A stretch of 64,000 bases of DNA from CAJXII01 sp965242915. GTDB lineage: Bacteria; Campylobacterota; Campylobacteria; Campylobacterales; Arcobacteraceae. This document shows positions 26,461 to 34,083 of the stretch, one piece after another (the first letter of the stretch is position 1; each line of letters begins with the position of its first letter). Below the pieces are notes generated by a model. It had not been told where the DNA came from, did no database searches, and saw only the letters and a program-made list of their open reading frames with translations. A program made the position numbers and the translations under genes. Where the stretch lies: assembly GCA_965242915.1 (NCBI GenBank), contig CBDETN010000021.1, positions 62,001 through 126,000 on the forward strand. Direction: 5' to 3'.

Positions 26461-27648
26461 CTAATGAAGTTCAGCGTTAAGTTTAACTTCTCTTGTACTT
26501 CTCATAGCTATATAAGCACCAGTTTGAGAATCTTGTCTAAAGTGAATACCATTTAATCCTTGAAGTGCATCTGCTCTCATTAAGTTACTTAATTTGGCAT
26601 CTGGATTAGCCTCTTGTATTTTAGCAATTTGATCATCAGAAATTGAAATTTTAGTTCCTGCAAAAATAGATATTCCGCCATCAACTATACAAGCATCACC
26701 CAAAGGGATACCAGTAGTTGAATTAGCACCTAACAAGGTATTTTCTCCAATAGATATAGGATTACCGTCTGTACCGCTTAAAACACCTAGAATTGAAGCT
26801 CCTCCGCCTACATCAGAACCGGCACCAACAATTGCAGAAGAAGAGATTCTACCTTCAACCATAACAGCACCTAAAGTTCCTGCATTAAAGTTAATATAAC
26901 TAGCACCTGGCATAACTGTTGTTCCAGCTGCCAGTTGAGCACCAAATCTAACTTTGCTGCTATCTAAAATTCTTGTATTATCTGCAGGAATTACATGGCT
27001 TAGTAATCTTGGGAATTTATCAACCATATCAATTGTTGGATATTTTCCACTTAATTTTAAGTCTAACTCATTAGCTCTTAACCAATCAAGTTCAATAGGT
27101 GTATTCCCACTCCAAGCTACATTGTGTAATAATCCAAATGCACCATTTAAGTTTACACTTCTCAGTTTAGCTTTTCCTGTACTTAAAGCATAAAGTTTTA
27201 AATAAGCAGTTTCTACTGATTGCGGGTTCTCATCTTCAAATATAAATACAACTTTAAAATTATCCGCAGTTAAACCTGTCTCAATTGGAAGAGATGCAAG
27301 ATGTGAAATAAGTTGTACATTTTTATGATCTTCACCGCGAGCTTCTGGAATATAAGGTCTAAAAGATTCTATACAAGCAGTTAAAAATATATCACTCATA
27401 TCACAAACTAATTCACTTTTTGTTGTATCAACATCAACACCAACTTCTTTTAAAGCATCCATAAAAATAGCCGCGCTGCCAAAGTTCTCATTCCAATTTA
27501 CTACTGGATATGTAGCTTGTAAAACTTTTTGCGGGTTCAATTGACCCCTATCTAACCTAGCAATTCCAAATCCAATTGGATTTTTATACCAAGATTGTCC
27601 CTGAATATCTTTTACTTTATCAGCAAATTTTTCTTTTGTATATACCAT
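26461..27648 (-). CDS. dapD: Tetrahydrodipicolinate N-succinyltransferase DapD (long form)
   Basis: DapD succinylates tetrahydrodipicolinate in the succinylase branch of lysine and diaminopimelate synthesis. The 395-residue protein has a left-handed beta-helix in its C-terminal half (VRFGAQLAAGTTVMPGASYINFNAGTLG, VEGRISSSAIVGAGSDVGGGASILG), where catalytic Glu/Gly residues lie. The long N-terminal half is typical of the large Campylobacterota and actinobacterial-type DapD and exceeds the 274-residue E. coli form. It begins after a 63-bp gap downstream of ppk2. Confidence 0.93.
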   Translation of the reverse strand: MVYTKEKFADKVKDIQGQSWYKNPIGFGIARLDRGQLNPQKVLQATYPVVNWNENFGSAAIFMDALKEVGVDVDTTKSELVCDMSDIFLTACIESFRPYIPEARGEDHKNVQLISHLASLPIETGLTADNFKVVFIFEDENPQSVETAYLKLYALSTGKAKLRSVNLNGAFGLLHNVAWSGNTPIELDWLRANELDLKLSGKYPTIDMVDKFPRLLSHVIPADNTRILDSSKVRFGAQLAAGTTVMPGASYINFNAGTLGAVMVEGRISSSAIVGAGSDVGGGASILGVLSGTDGNPISIGENTLLGANSTTGIPLGDACIVDGGISIFAGTKISISDDQIAKIQEANPDAKLSNLMRADALQGLNGIHFRQDSQTGAYIAMRSTREVKLNAELH

Positions 27649-27711
27649 TATATTATCCCTATTTATTTTTATGACATTTTACTTAAAATGTGTTGTCAAG
27701 AAGCTGATATA

Positions 27712-28635
27712 TTACTTCATAGAAAATTTAAACATTTTTTCCATATTTATTGCTTCGTCACGCCCATAAACAATAATTTCATTATCTGTAACTATCTTTT
27801 CTTTAGAAATTTGATTTGGATAAGCAACAAAATTTAAAATATGTTTTATACAGTTTATTCTTGCTCTTTTTTTATTATCACTTTTGACAATAGTCCAAGG
27901 TGCCGATTCTGTATGTGTTGCACTAAGCATCATAAATTTTGCCAAAGTATATTCATCCCATAATTTTTGTGATTCTTTATCTACAGGAGATAGTTTGTAT
28001 TGTTTTAAAGGGTCAGTTTCTCTTGCTTTAAATCTACGACCTTGCTCTTTTTTAGATACTGAAAAATAAAATTTAAAGATTTTAATACCTTCATCCGCAA
28101 TCATTTTTTCAAATGAAGGAGCATCTTTCAAAAATTTATGGTGTTGCCTTTCAGTACAAAATCCCATTACAGGCTCTACCATAGAACGATTGTACCAACT
28201 TCTATCAAATAAAACAATCTCACCCGCACTTGGTAAGTGTTTTGAATATCTTTGAAAATACCATTGAGAAGTTTCTTTATCACTTGGTTTTTCTAATGCT
28301 ACTATTCTAGCACCTCTTGGATTTAGGTGTTCAGTAATTCTTTTAATTGTTCCACCCTTCCCGGCAGCATCACGACCTTCAAAAATCATTAAAATTTTAA
28401 GTCCTTTATCTTTTACATGATTTTGTAATTTTAAAAGCTCTATTTGTAAAAGAGTAAGTTCCTTTTCATATTCTAAAGTTTCTTGTTTAACCCAAATTTG
28501 AACTTTGTTACCTTTTGTTTTCATCTCCTTTCTTTTTCGTTTAAAATTATTAGGCTTATGTTTCTCTTTGTATTTTGTATCTAATTCCTCTTTGTCTTTG
28601 AATTCATCATTGATTATACTTCTATTTTGTCCCAT
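27712..28635 (-). CDS. ppk2: Polyphosphate kinase 2 family protein (copy 1)
   Basis: PPK2 transfers phosphate between polyphosphate and nucleoside di- or monophosphates. The 307-residue protein has Walker A IFEGRDAAGKGGTIKRI (about 85-100), Walker B EIVLFDRSWYNRS and the lid-region Arg-rich GRRFKARETDPLKQYKLSP. The N-terminal 50 residues are highly charged (KRKRKEMKTKG). It follows the second ppk2 gene by 24 bp, so they form a tandem pair. A strong AAAAAGGG site precedes the ATG. Confidence 0.93.
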   Translation of the reverse strand: MGQNRSIINDEFKDKEELDTKYKEKHKPNNFKRKRKEMKTKGNKVQIWVKQETLEYEKELTLLQIELLKLQNHVKDKGLKILMIFEGRDAAGKGGTIKRITEHLNPRGARIVALEKPSDKETSQWYFQRYSKHLPSAGEIVLFDRSWYNRSMVEPVMGFCTERQHHKFLKDAPSFEKMIADEGIKIFKFYFSVSKKEQGRRFKARETDPLKQYKLSPVDKESQKLWDEYTLAKFMMLSATHTESAPWTIVKSDNKKRARINCIKHILNFVAYPNQISKEKIVTDNEIIVYGRDEAINMEKMFKFSMK

Positions 28636-28659
28636 TTTTTACCCTTTTTAATTAAATTA

Positions 28660-29550
28660 TTAACCTATAAATTTACCGCTTCTTGCTCTTTGTGCATCCA
28701 TAATTTCTATCTCTCTCGCACCTGAAATTACTACATCAGAATTCAATGAAAAATTAAGATTTTCATCTCTGCTATTATAATTTACAGAGTTTAAAATTAC
28801 TTTTAAAGATTCAAGTCTTGCTTTATGTTTATCATTTGACCGTACTACTGTCCAAGGAGCATTATGTGAATGTGTTTGTTTTATCATATCATACTTAGTA
28901 TTTGTAAAATCATCCCATCTCTCTTGTGCCTGCATATCTATTTCACTAAGTTTCCATTGTCTTAAAGGATCATTCTTTCGTCTTTCAAATCTACTTGCCT
29001 GCTCATCTTTAGTAACACTGTAATAAAGTTTCACTACTATAGTACCTTGCCGAGTTAAATCTTTTTCAAATCCTTTAACACCTTTCATAAAGTCATCATA
29101 TTCTTTTTTTGTACAAAAATCAAAAACTGATTCTACCATAGCTCTATTGTACCAACTTCTGTCAAATAACACTATCTCACCGCCTCTTGGAAAATGTTGG
29201 ATATATTTTTGATAAAACCATTGTGACTTTTGTTCAGCTGTTGGTCTGCCAAGTGCTACTACCCTATAATGTTTTTCATCCATATATCTGGTAACTCTTC
29301 TAATCGTTCCACCCTTCCCGGCAGCATCACGACCCTCAAAAAGAATTATCATTTTTTGGTCAGTTGCCTCAATATGCTGCTGCAATTTAATAAGTTCTGC
29401 TTGATAAGGTTTTAATTCTTGTTCCTGTTTTCTTTTTTGTTCAGCTTTACTTTCGCTTCCTTTTTGCATTTTTGAATCTTTAAAAGAAGATACTAGTTCC
29501 TCTAAAGATATATTTTCACCATCTATTTCAAATACACTATTTTTTTTCAC
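28660..29550 (-). CDS. ppk2: Polyphosphate kinase 2 family protein (copy 2)
   Basis: This is the second PPK2 paralogue, with Walker A LFEGRDAAGKGGTIRRV, EIVLFDRSWYNRA and SRFERRKNDPLRQWKLS. It shares the whole core with its neighbour but differs in its N-terminal tail (about 60 charged residues) and in MDAQRARSGKFIG at its end. I prefer the GTG at 29550 as start: AAAAGG directly abuts the ATG at 29559 but is 9 nt from the GTG. Tandem PPK2 genes may split NDP and NMP phosphorylation or synthesis and use of polyphosphate. Confidence 0.92.
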   Translation of the reverse strand: MKKNSVFEIDGENISLEELVSSFKDSKMQKGSESKAEQKRKQEQELKPYQAELIKLQQHIEATDQKMIILFEGRDAAGKGGTIRRVTRYMDEKHYRVVALGRPTAEQKSQWFYQKYIQHFPRGGEIVLFDRSWYNRAMVESVFDFCTKKEYDDFMKGVKGFEKDLTRQGTIVVKLYYSVTKDEQASRFERRKNDPLRQWKLSEIDMQAQERWDDFTNTKYDMIKQTHSHNAPWTVVRSNDKHKARLESLKVILNSVNYNSRDENLNFSLNSDVVISGAREIEIMDAQRARSGKFIG

Positions 29551-29639
29551 TATACACATCCTTTTATAATCTAATTTAATTTGGTATTGTTTCTATTTTA
29601 CCATAAGTTTTATATTATAAATATAATAATTTTAGTAAT

Positions 29640-29782
29640 TTATCCAATTGGCAAACAAATAAAAAATTGAGCATCATAATAACTTTTACCATCATAGTCA
29701 AAATTCACATTAGAAGCTTCTATACTACCTTTCATACCATCAGTTATAAGATTATAAGTCATGTTAAGACCCAGTCCTGTAC
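29640..29782 (-). pseudogene. Histidine kinase C-terminal fragment, cut by IS3
   Basis: The reverse strand reads TGLGLNMTYNLITDGMKG and then SIEASNVNFDYDGKSYYDAQFF, with a stop at 29640. TGLGL is the G2 box of a HATPase domain, and the rest is a typical kinase C-terminus. The N-box, G1 box, dimerisation domain and sensor are missing because the IS3 element begins at 29783. No duplication of the flank is seen on the other side of IS3, so the remainder was deleted or moved. Confidence 0.8.
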
Positions 29783-29841
29783 TGATCTGGCTACACTAAT
29801 TCATACTTAGAACTTAAATAAATCTAAGTTAAAATAAAAGT

Positions 29842-30156
29842 ATGAAGAAAGTAGAAAATATAAAAAATAGTCAATATACAAGAGAGTTTAGAGATTCAAC
29901 AATACAGTTGGTTTTAAATAATGGTGATTCAGTTCTAAAAATTGCTAAAGATTTAGATGTAAATCCTAAGACAATTTATAATTGGATGAATGAATATAAA
30001 AAGGCCAATCAAGATTTAACTAAATCTATAGTCAAAACTCCCAAAGAAACTTTAGAACAAGAGAATAAAAGGCTAAGAAGAGAAACTAAACTACTTAGGC
30101 AGGAGCGTGATATATTAAAAAAAGCAGCAGTATACTTTGCGAAAGAAGTTCAATAA
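29842..30156 (+). CDS. IS3-family OrfA (copy B)
   Basis: This is the 104-residue helix-turn-helix protein of the intact IS3. It ends in ERDILKKAAVYFAKEVQ. The A7 tract at about 30117-30123 inside the LKK codons is a slippery site. The -1 frame stays open from there to the orfB ATG at 30183, so a programmed -1 shift would give the OrfAB fusion transposase, as known for this family. Confidence 0.95.
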   Translation: MKKVENIKNSQYTREFRDSTIQLVLNNGDSVLKIAKDLDVNPKTIYNWMNEYKKANQDLTKSIVKTPKETLEQENKRLRRETKLLRQERDILKKAAVYFAKEVQ

Positions 30157-30182
30157 AGTATACCTGGATAAAAGATAATAAA

Positions 30183-31031
30183 ATGAACTTCAATAAAAAT
30201 CTAATGTGCAAAATATTAAAAGTAGATATTTCAAGTTATTATCATTGGATTAATAATGGATGTATAGTTAAAACAGTAGATGATAAACTTAATGAGTTAA
30301 TAGAGATTATATTTATTCAAAGTAGATGCAAATATGGTACAAGACGGCTAAAAGATAAACTAGAGCGATTATATGGGCTTATTGTTTCAAGAAGACGAAT
30401 TGGAAATATTATGAAAGATTTAAATCTTGTAGCAAATAAAAAGAAAAGGTTTAAAGTTAATACAACAGATTCAAATCATAATTTACCTGTAGCACCTAAT
30501 ATTTTAAATAGAGATTTTTATGCTTCAGCCCCTGATGAAAAATATGTGGGAGATATAACATATATTCCAACATCAGAAGGATGGCTATATCTTGCAACTG
30601 TAATAGATTTATATTCAAGAAGAGTTGTTGGTTGGTCAATGGATGATACTATGAAAGTAGATTTAGTTAATGCTGCCCTCATTATGGCATTAAAAAATAG
30701 AAATCCACCAAAAGGTTTAATATGGCATACAGATAGAGGTAGTCAGTATGCATCTTACTCTCATAAAGATTTATTAGAAGAAAATGGAATTATACAAAGT
30801 ATGAGTAGAAAAGGTAATTGTTGGGATAATGCAGTTGCTGAAAGTTTTTTCCATACATTAAAAACTGAACTTACTCATCATGAGATTTATGAAACTAAAT
30901 CAAAAGCTAATCAATCTATATTTGAATATATAGAAGTATATTACAATAGACAAAGAATGCATAGTGCAAATAATAATTATTCACCAGTTGAGTTTGAAGA
31001 GTTAATGTTACAAAATGAAATGGTTGCTTAG
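30183..31031 (+). CDS. IS3-family OrfB integrase domain (copy B)
   Basis: This is the full-length 282-residue catalytic half of the IS3 transposase. The first third has YGTRRLKDKLERLYGLIVSRRRIG (HTH_21). The catalytic triad follows as GDITYIPT (Asp), HTDRGSQYAS (Asp) and WDNAVAESFF (Glu). It lacks the nonsense codon seen in copy A. The true product is probably the OrfAB fusion made by frameshifting at the A7 tract in orfA. Confidence 0.95.
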   Translation: MNFNKNLMCKILKVDISSYYHWINNGCIVKTVDDKLNELIEIIFIQSRCKYGTRRLKDKLERLYGLIVSRRRIGNIMKDLNLVANKKKRFKVNTTDSNHNLPVAPNILNRDFYASAPDEKYVGDITYIPTSEGWLYLATVIDLYSRRVVGWSMDDTMKVDLVNAALIMALKNRNPPKGLIWHTDRGSQYASYSHKDLLEENGIIQSMSRKGNCWDNAVAESFFHTLKTELTHHEIYETKSKANQSIFEYIEVYYNRQRMHSANNNYSPVEFEELMLQNEMVA

Positions 31032-31070
31032 AATTTATAGTTCTTAGTATGATATAGGGTTGACAGATCA

Positions 31071-31281
31071 AAATCTAAGGGTTCATTTCCAACAGAAGAT
31101 TCAGCTTTTAAAGTGATGTATCTGGCTTGTGCTGAACAACAAAATAAATGGAATGCTTCTAGTATTAGAAATTGGTTTGAGATTTATCCTCAACTTAGTA
31201 TATTTTTTAATGAGATTATGGCAAAATATGAGAAGTGATTAAAAAGAAACTGGTGGGTTTACACAGTTTATTTTACACTCT
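31071..31281 (+). pseudogene. IS256-family transposase tail plus right terminal repeat
   Basis: Sequence abutting the IS3 end encodes SKGSFPTEDSAFKVMYLACAEQQ and runs to the transposase stop near 31240, then the right inverted repeat GGGTTTACACAGTTTATTTT. It is nearly identical to 22557-22768 with a few substitutions (for example Lys to Asn near the end of the protein). The 5' part is absent; IS3 lies in its place. Confidence 0.88.
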
Positions 31282-31297
31282 CCAAAAAAACCACTAC

Positions 31298-32176
31298 TTA
31301 TAAATTTTCCGGTAATTTATCCTCTAGTTCTTTAACTAACTGCTCATCTAAGTCTTCAACTTTCGGCAACACAATATTTGCTTTTAAATATAAAGCACCT
31401 TTTTGTTTAGTTTTTCTATTTAAAGCACCAAGCTCTTTTACTCTAAATTTTTGATTCTGTTTTGTATTTTTCGGTACTTTCAATGTAAGAGTTTTATGCA
31501 GTGTTGGTATCTCAATTTTACCGCCAAATAACGCATTATGCAAAGATATATCAAAACTTTTAATTAAGTCATCATCTTCTCTTTCATACTCATCACTGCT
31601 TTGAACTTTTAAAGTGATAATTAAATCCCCACTAGGAAATCCCTGCGCTTCTTTACCTTTACCTTTTGCCCGTATTTTTTGACCATTGGCAATCCCTTCA
31701 GGTATCTTAATATCAAAACTCTCCCCACTAATAGATACATTCTTTGTACCGCCTAAAATAGCTGTATTAAAATCAATCCCCAAAGTTGCTTGAACATCTA
31801 AATCCGGTTCACCAAAACCTCCGCCAAAACCTTGACCCGGGAATCCTTGATGACCGCCAAAGCCTCCACCACCGCCAAACATTTGTCGTAAAATATCATT
31901 AATATCTACTCCAGCCCCCTGCCCTTGAGCAAAGTCGTGGAAGTTTTGACCACCAAACATACTATCACCATGCATATCATATTGGCTCTTCTTTTGTTCA
32001 TCACTTAACACTTCATACGCAGCATTTATCTCTTTAAATTTATCTTCTGCCTCAGGTGATTTATTGATATCCGGATGATATTTTTTAGCTAAACTTCTAT
32101 ATGCCTTTTTAATTTGAGCAGCAGTTGCATCCTCATTAATTTCTAATGTTTCATATAAACTTTTTGACATTCTCAT
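31298..32176 (-). CDS. cbpA: DnaJ/CbpA-type co-chaperone
   Basis: This Hsp40 stimulates DnaK. The J domain (3-70) contains YHPDINKSPEAEDKF with the HPD motif. A Gly/Phe-rich linker follows (GGGGGFGGHQGFPGQGFGGG), then two C-terminal substrate-binding domains. The zinc-finger domain of true DnaJ is absent, so this is the class B/CbpA type, also found with hspR in Helicobacter. The ATG at 32176 has AAGGA 4 nt upstream; a second ATG is six bases later. A CIRCE operator 100 bp upstream suggests HrcA control. Confidence 0.9.
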   Translation of the reverse strand: MRMSKSLYETLEINEDATAAQIKKAYRSLAKKYHPDINKSPEAEDKFKEINAAYEVLSDEQKKSQYDMHGDSMFGGQNFHDFAQGQGAGVDINDILRQMFGGGGGFGGHQGFPGQGFGGGFGEPDLDVQATLGIDFNTAILGGTKNVSISGESFDIKIPEGIANGQKIRAKGKGKEAQGFPSGDLIITLKVQSSDEYEREDDDLIKSFDISLHNALFGGKIEIPTLHKTLTLKVPKNTKQNQKFRVKELGALNRKTKQKGALYLKANIVLPKVEDLDEQLVKELEDKLPENL

Positions 32177-32277
32177 TATTCCTTAGTTATTATGACCAAA
32201 TTGCCAAAACAATATGTGCCATTTCTTTAAAATTTTATTGTATTTCTTTATAATTAGCGCTCATTATAACACATTAA

Positions 32278-32304
32278 TTAGCACTTGTCAATTATGAGTG
32301 CTAA
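32278..32304. promoter_or_regulatory. CIRCE element (HrcA operator)
   Basis: TTAGCACTT, 9 bases, GAGTGCTAA matches the CIRCE consensus TTAGCACTC-N9-GAGTGCTAA except for one base in the left arm. It overlaps the trmL stop codon (32301-32303) and lies about 100 bp upstream of the cbpA-type gene on the same strand. HrcA repression of that gene under non-stress conditions is inferred. Confidence 0.88.
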
Positions 32305-32771
32305 TCAAATTTATTGATATTTTGTCTTATAGCATCATAAACAACAACAGATACTGCATTTGCTATATTTAAACTTCTTGCATCGTTTACCATTGGGATA
32401 TTTATGCAAGTTTCAGGATTTCTTTCAAGTAACTCTTCAGGTAGTCCTGCATCTTCTCTTCCAAAATAAAAATAGTCATTGTCCTCATACTTTGGTTCAA
32501 AATAATATTTATTTGTTTTAGTCGTAGCAAAAAAATGTCTATCATTCAACGGATTCTTAGACCAAAAGTCTTCTATATTTTCATACTCTCTAACATCTAA
32601 ATACTCCCAATAATCAAGCCCTGCTCTCTTAACCTCTTTTTGAGTAATTTCACCAAAACCATAAGGTTTAATAAGATGTAATACAGCTCCTGTTGCATAA
32701 GCTAAACGCCCTATTGTCCCTACATTTCCTGGCATTCGAGGCTCTAACAATACTATATTTATATTTAACAC
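32301..32771 (-). CDS. trmL: tRNA (cytidine/uridine-34 2'-O)-methyltransferase TrmL
   Basis: TrmL is a SPOUT-fold enzyme that 2'-O-methylates the wobble base of tRNA-Leu isoacceptors. The 156-residue protein has NIVLLEPRMPGNVGTIGR, FGREDAGLPEELL and CINIPMVNDARSLNIANAVSVVVYDAIRQ, the last being the SAM-binding knot. It starts with GTG at 32771, sharing a base with the purU stop (TAGTG). It is the last gene of the truB-ispE-smpB-purU-trmL run. Confidence 0.93.
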   Translation of the reverse strand: MLNINIVLLEPRMPGNVGTIGRLAYATGAVLHLIKPYGFGEITQKEVKRAGLDYWEYLDVREYENIEDFWSKNPLNDRHFFATTKTNKYYFEPKYEDNDYFYFGREDAGLPEELLERNPETCINIPMVNDARSLNIANAVSVVVYDAIRQNINKFD

Positions 32772-33601
32772 TATAAAACTACCGTTTTATTACCATATAT
32801 AAATACTTTATCTTTTAACAATAAATTTAAAGCATTTGACAATACAACTTTTTCTACATTTCGTCCTGCATCTCTCATATTTTGCCACGAAAAAGTATGA
32901 TCAACTCTTACAATATCTTGAGCTATAATTGGACCTTCATCTAAATCATCAGTTACATAGTGTGCGGTTGCACCAATTAATTTAACACCTCTTTGAAATG
33001 CTTGTTTATATGGATTTGCCCCAATAAATGCCGGTAAAAATGAATGATGAATATTTAAAATTTGTTTTGGAAAAGTTTTAACAAAAGTTGGTGTCAAAAT
33101 TCTCATATATTTTGCCAACACAATTAATTCATAATCAAACTCTTTGATAGCTTCAATTACTTTTTGTTCATGATCTTCTCTGCTTAGTCCTTCATGAGAG
33201 ACACAAACAAAAGGTATATCAAACTTCTCAACCAAATCTTTTAAAGTTTCATGATTTGCTACAACTGCTTTTATATTTGCATTAAGTTCTCCACTATGAT
33301 ATCTTATTAAAATATCACCTAAACAATGACTTTCTTTAGTAGCTAAAATTACTATATCTTTTTTTTGTTTAGGAGAAAGTTTTAAATGGGCATCATTTGG
33401 TAAAATTTCTTTAATATCAGCTAATAACTTAGTTTCATCAACTTCACCGCTAAGAACCGTTCTCATAAAAAATTTATTTACCTCTTTATCAACATATTCT
33501 GAATTGTTTTCTATATTTAGCCCATGTTCAAATAATATCTTTGATACATTATAAACCAACCCTTTTTCATCACTTGTGTCTATTAATAATCTATACTCCA
33601 T
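32771..33601 (-). CDS. purU: Formyltetrahydrofolate deformylase PurU
   Basis: PurU hydrolyses 10-formyl-THF to THF and formate, balancing one-carbon units and feeding formate to purine synthesis. The 276-residue protein has an N-terminal ACT domain (1-85) and a formyl-transferase-fold catalytic domain. That domain contains LAKYMRILTP, NIHHSFLPAFIGANPY (catalytic His) and IGATAHYVTDDLDEGPII (catalytic Asp). It overlaps smpB (TAATG) and trmL. Confidence 0.94.
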   Translation of the reverse strand: MEYRLLIDTSDEKGLVYNVSKILFEHGLNIENNSEYVDKEVNKFFMRTVLSGEVDETKLLADIKEILPNDAHLKLSPKQKKDIVILATKESHCLGDILIRYHSGELNANIKAVVANHETLKDLVEKFDIPFVCVSHEGLSREDHEQKVIEAIKEFDYELIVLAKYMRILTPTFVKTFPKQILNIHHSFLPAFIGANPYKQAFQRGVKLIGATAHYVTDDLDEGPIIAQDIVRVDHTFSWQNMRDAGRNVEKVVLSNALNLLLKDKVFIYGNKTVVL

Positions 33602-34083
33602 TATCTATTCCATTCCTTTAATACTCTTTGTGTTTCTCTTTGCATAGTTTTTCTTTTTAACTCTTCCCGCTTATCATAATTCTTTTTACCCTTTGCAATG
33701 CCAATATTCAATTTTAATATATTTTTATCATTAAAATACATTTTAGTTGCAACAATTGTATATCCGTCTTTAGTAACTTTTTCAAACAGTTTATTTATCT
33801 GTTTTCTATGCATTAAAAGTTTTCGCTCTCTATTTTCTTCCGGTCTATAACTTGTATGTGTAGTATCAAGATGAGAAATATGCATATTAAAAATAAATAC
33901 TTCATTTTTAATAATTCGTATAAAACTATCTTTAAAGTTCATTCGCCCTGCTCTAATAGCTTTTACTTCACTGCCTTTAAGAACAATTCCAACTTCAAAA
34001 ATATCTTCAATAATATAATCATGAAAAGCTTTTTTGTTTAAAAACTCTCGTGCTTTTGTTTTATTTTTATCTTTTTTTGCCAT
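33601..34083 (-). CDS. smpB: tmRNA-binding protein SmpB
   Basis: SmpB delivers tmRNA to stalled ribosomes for trans-translation. The 160-residue protein has FHDYIIEDIFEVGIVLKGSEVKAIRAGRMNFKDSF and the basic tail KGKKNYDKREELKRKTMQRE, which enters the mRNA channel. It overlaps purU downstream and starts right after ispE. No ssrA gene is visible in the window. Confidence 0.96.
   Translation of the reverse strand: MAKKDKNKTKAREFLNKKAFHDYIIEDIFEVGIVLKGSEVKAIRAGRMNFKDSFIRIIKNEVFIFNMHISHLDTTHTSYRPEENRERKLLMHRKQINKLFEKVTKDGYTIVATKMYFNDKNILKLNIGIAKGKKNYDKREELKRKTMQRETQRVLKEWNR

Larger units (their letters stand above)
29783..31070 (+). mobile_element. IS3-family element copy B (intact)
   Basis: This is a 1288-bp element with terminal inverted repeats TGATCTGGCTACACTAATTC and TGATCTGTCAACCCTATATC (inward), sharing also CATACT and AGAACT. 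Both orfA and orfB are full length. The left flank is a kinase fragment and the right flank an IS256 transposase fragment, with no matching target duplication, so the element has taken part in a deletion or recombination after insertion. It is probably still active, and it served here as the reference for the other copies. Confidence 0.94.
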
